Shown: positions 4,748 through 6,029 of the stretch, in pieces
How positions within the stretch are numbered: position 1 is the stretch's first letter
Layout of the letters: each line of letters starts with the position of its first letter
Origin: Ekhidna sp.
Lineage (GTDB): Bacteria > Bacteroidota > Bacteroidia > Cytophagales > Cyclobacteriaceae
Assembly (NCBI GenBank): GCA_013214445.1
Contig: JABSPG010000248.1
Location: 1 to 6,029, forward strand
DNA length: 6,029 nucleotides
Reading direction: 5' to 3'
Translations under genes and position numbers: made by a program
Notes under the pieces: model-generated
What the model saw: only the letters and a program-made list of their open reading frames with translations
Database searches by the model: none
What the model was told of the DNA's origin: nothing

Positions 4748-6029
4748 ATGAAGAATATTTCCTTCAAGGATAAGCTTAGTTACCGATTTGATAGTTTCGT
4801 CTCCCAGGGAACAATGTCAATGATCAAAGGGCTTGGGGTAATGTCCCTGATCCTGATCACCCTTTTTGGAGCGCTACTTCTTTTTATAGGTCTACATCCT
4901 GACCATGACGAAAACTTCAATTTCTTTGAGTCAATGTGGGTGAATCTCACTCATATCCTAGATCCAGGAGTACTGGGGAATCATGAAGAGAACTGGCCAT
5001 TTCGCCTGTTTATGATGGTTACCACCTTCTTAGGTCTGATTATCATTTCTACATTGATTGGTTTGGTGTCAAATGGTATCCTTACCAAATTGGAGATTCT
5101 TCGTAAGGGACGTTCGTTCGTGATAGAAGAGGATCATGTCTTGATCCTTGGGTGGTCTTCCAAAATTTTTACAATTATTCCGGAGATCGTTGAAGCAAAT
5201 GAGAATCAGAAAAGGGGAGTAATTGTGATCCTTGCTGACATGGATAAAGTGCTCATGGAAGATGAGATTAAAGATAAAGTTGGAAATACTGGAAATACGC
5301 AGGTAATCTGCAGAACGGGTAACCCTATTGACGTTCATGATCTACAAATTGCAAACCCATTCGATACTAAGTCCATCATCATTCTGGATAAAGAGAATGA
5401 GAACTCAGATAGTCAGATCATCAAAACCATCGTGGCGATTGTGACCGATCCGCAACGAGAAAAGCTCAGAGGTTCTAACGCTGAGAAGCCTTATCACATC
5501 ACAGCTGAGATGGAGGATAAGAAGAACTTTGATGTGGCCAAGATGGTTGGAAAAGATGAGGTTGAGCTCATTCTTTCTGATGAGATTATCTCCAAGATCA
5601 TGGTTCAGACGAGTAGACAATCTGGCCTAAGTGTGGTCTATCAAGATTTGATGGATTTTGATGGAGACGAAATTTATTTCGAAGATGCTCCAGGTCTAAT
5701 TGGAAGGCCCTTCAGAGATGTTCTTTTTGCTTTCGAAGATTCAGCCATCATGGGTCTCCAATTTGCGGACGGAAGTGTAGCCATTAATCCTCCAATGGAA
5801 ACAATATTTGGTGAGGGAGACAAGGTTATAGGTATCACGGAAGACGATGATACGCTAATACCAAATCTAGATCCGATAGATATCCCGTTCGAAAGTGTGA
5901 TTGTTTACACAGAGCCTGAGCCTCAATCTCCTGAGAATCTTCTGATTGTCGGATGGAACAACAGAGCAAGGTACATTATTGGCGAGCTGGATAACTATGT
6001 TCCGCATGGCTCTGAAGTTAGAGTGGTTT
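4748..6029 (+). CDS. CASTOR/POLLUX (DMI1/SYM8)-type ion channel with RCK-like domains (partial, N-terminal 427 residues)
   Basis: This is a prokaryotic relative of the plant nuclear cation channels CASTOR and POLLUX. The visible frame runs from the ATG at 4748 off the window edge. The order is YRFDSFVSQGT (12-22), TM1 (about 31-50), pore helix and loop with MWVNLTHILDPGVLGNHEENWPF split across 63-85, TM2 (about 87-108), and the linker KLEILRKGRSFVIEEDHVLI (114-133). The first RCK-like domain opens with VLILGWSSKIFTI (131-143), and a second opens at LLIVGWNNRARYI (398-410). In both, the usual Rossmann GxGxxG is replaced by GW-type turns, as in this family. Such proteins usually exceed 600 residues, so roughly two thirds are seen. 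The start is supported by family-like sequence beginning near residue 10; an in-frame stop lies 12 bases upstream. The conducted ion (K+, Ca2+ or other) cannot be told from sequence. Electrical or ionic homeostasis in the inner membrane is the likely role. Confidence 0.9.
   Translation, partial: MKNISFKDKLSYRFDSFVSQGTMSMIKGLGVMSLILITLFGALLLFIGLHPDHDENFNFFESMWVNLTHILDPGVLGNHEENWPFRLFMMVTTFLGLIIISTLIGLVSNGILTKLEILRKGRSFVIEEDHVLILGWSSKIFTIIPEIVEANENQKRGVIVILADMDKVLMEDEIKDKVGNTGNTQVICRTGNPIDVHDLQIANPFDTKSIIILDKENENSDSQIIKTIVAIVTDPQREKLRGSNAEKPYHITAEMEDKKNFDVAKMVGKDEVELILSDEIISKIMVQTSRQSGLSVVYQDLMDFDGDEIYFEDAPGLIGRPFRDVLFAFEDSAIMGLQFADGSVAINPPMETIFGEGDKVIGITEDDDTLIPNLDPIDIPFESVIVYTEPEPQSPENLLIVGWNNRARYIIGELDNYVPHGSEVRVV

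Noticed and set aside
5069..5620. Minus-strand frames of 89 and 71 codons within the channel gene
   Set aside because: The plus-strand channel frame is continuous and family-like through this stretch; these are shadows.
1..6029. CRISPR arrays, tRNA or rRNA genes, insertion sequences, attachment sites
   Set aside because: No repeat-spacer pattern, cloverleaf, transposase frame or terminal repeat was found on either strand by reading the sequence.

Overview
The window looks like a chromosomal segment of a Gram-negative Bacteroidota bacterium, probably a marine or soil Cytophagales-type lineage. The case rests on moderate-to-low GC, start codons with A-rich leaders and no strong Shine-Dalgarno, one TAnnTTTG promoter-like element, and the sequence character of the MreB/C/D and PBP2 proteins. 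The lineage is an inference from protein style; no database search was made.

On the minus strand, bases 4508 down to 1 hold five genes in one direction: a TAXI-family solute-binding lipoprotein with a C-terminal membrane anchor (4508-3261), mreB (3173-2142), mreC (2135-1332), mreD (1339-824) and the 5' part of mrdA/PBP2 (827 to the window edge). The four rod-complex genes are packed tightly: a 6-base gap, an 8-base overlap and an ATGA overlap. They encode the cytoplasmic actin-like filament, its two membrane partners and the peptidoglycan transpeptidase of lateral wall synthesis. rodA would be expected next, outside the window. The TAXI gene lies 87 bases upstream of mreB with no recognisable terminator between them.

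On the plus strand, from 4748 to the right edge, is a CASTOR/POLLUX (DMI1/SYM8)-type ion channel. It has two membrane helices around a pore loop, a first RCK-like domain and the beginning of a second. It is divergent from the TAXI gene across a 239-base spacer. That spacer holds a promoter-like element, a perfect palindrome, a hairpin and a nine-codon leader ORF in frame with the channel.

The mre-mrdA block is ordinary. The part most worth attention is the divergent pair of a membrane-tethered periplasmic binding protein and a gating-ring cation channel. TRAP permease genes (DctQ/DctM type) are absent from the window, and the binding protein's architecture does not look like a diffusible transport subunit. 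The pair may therefore be a ligand-sensing ion channel system, but this is an inference from architecture and proximity only.
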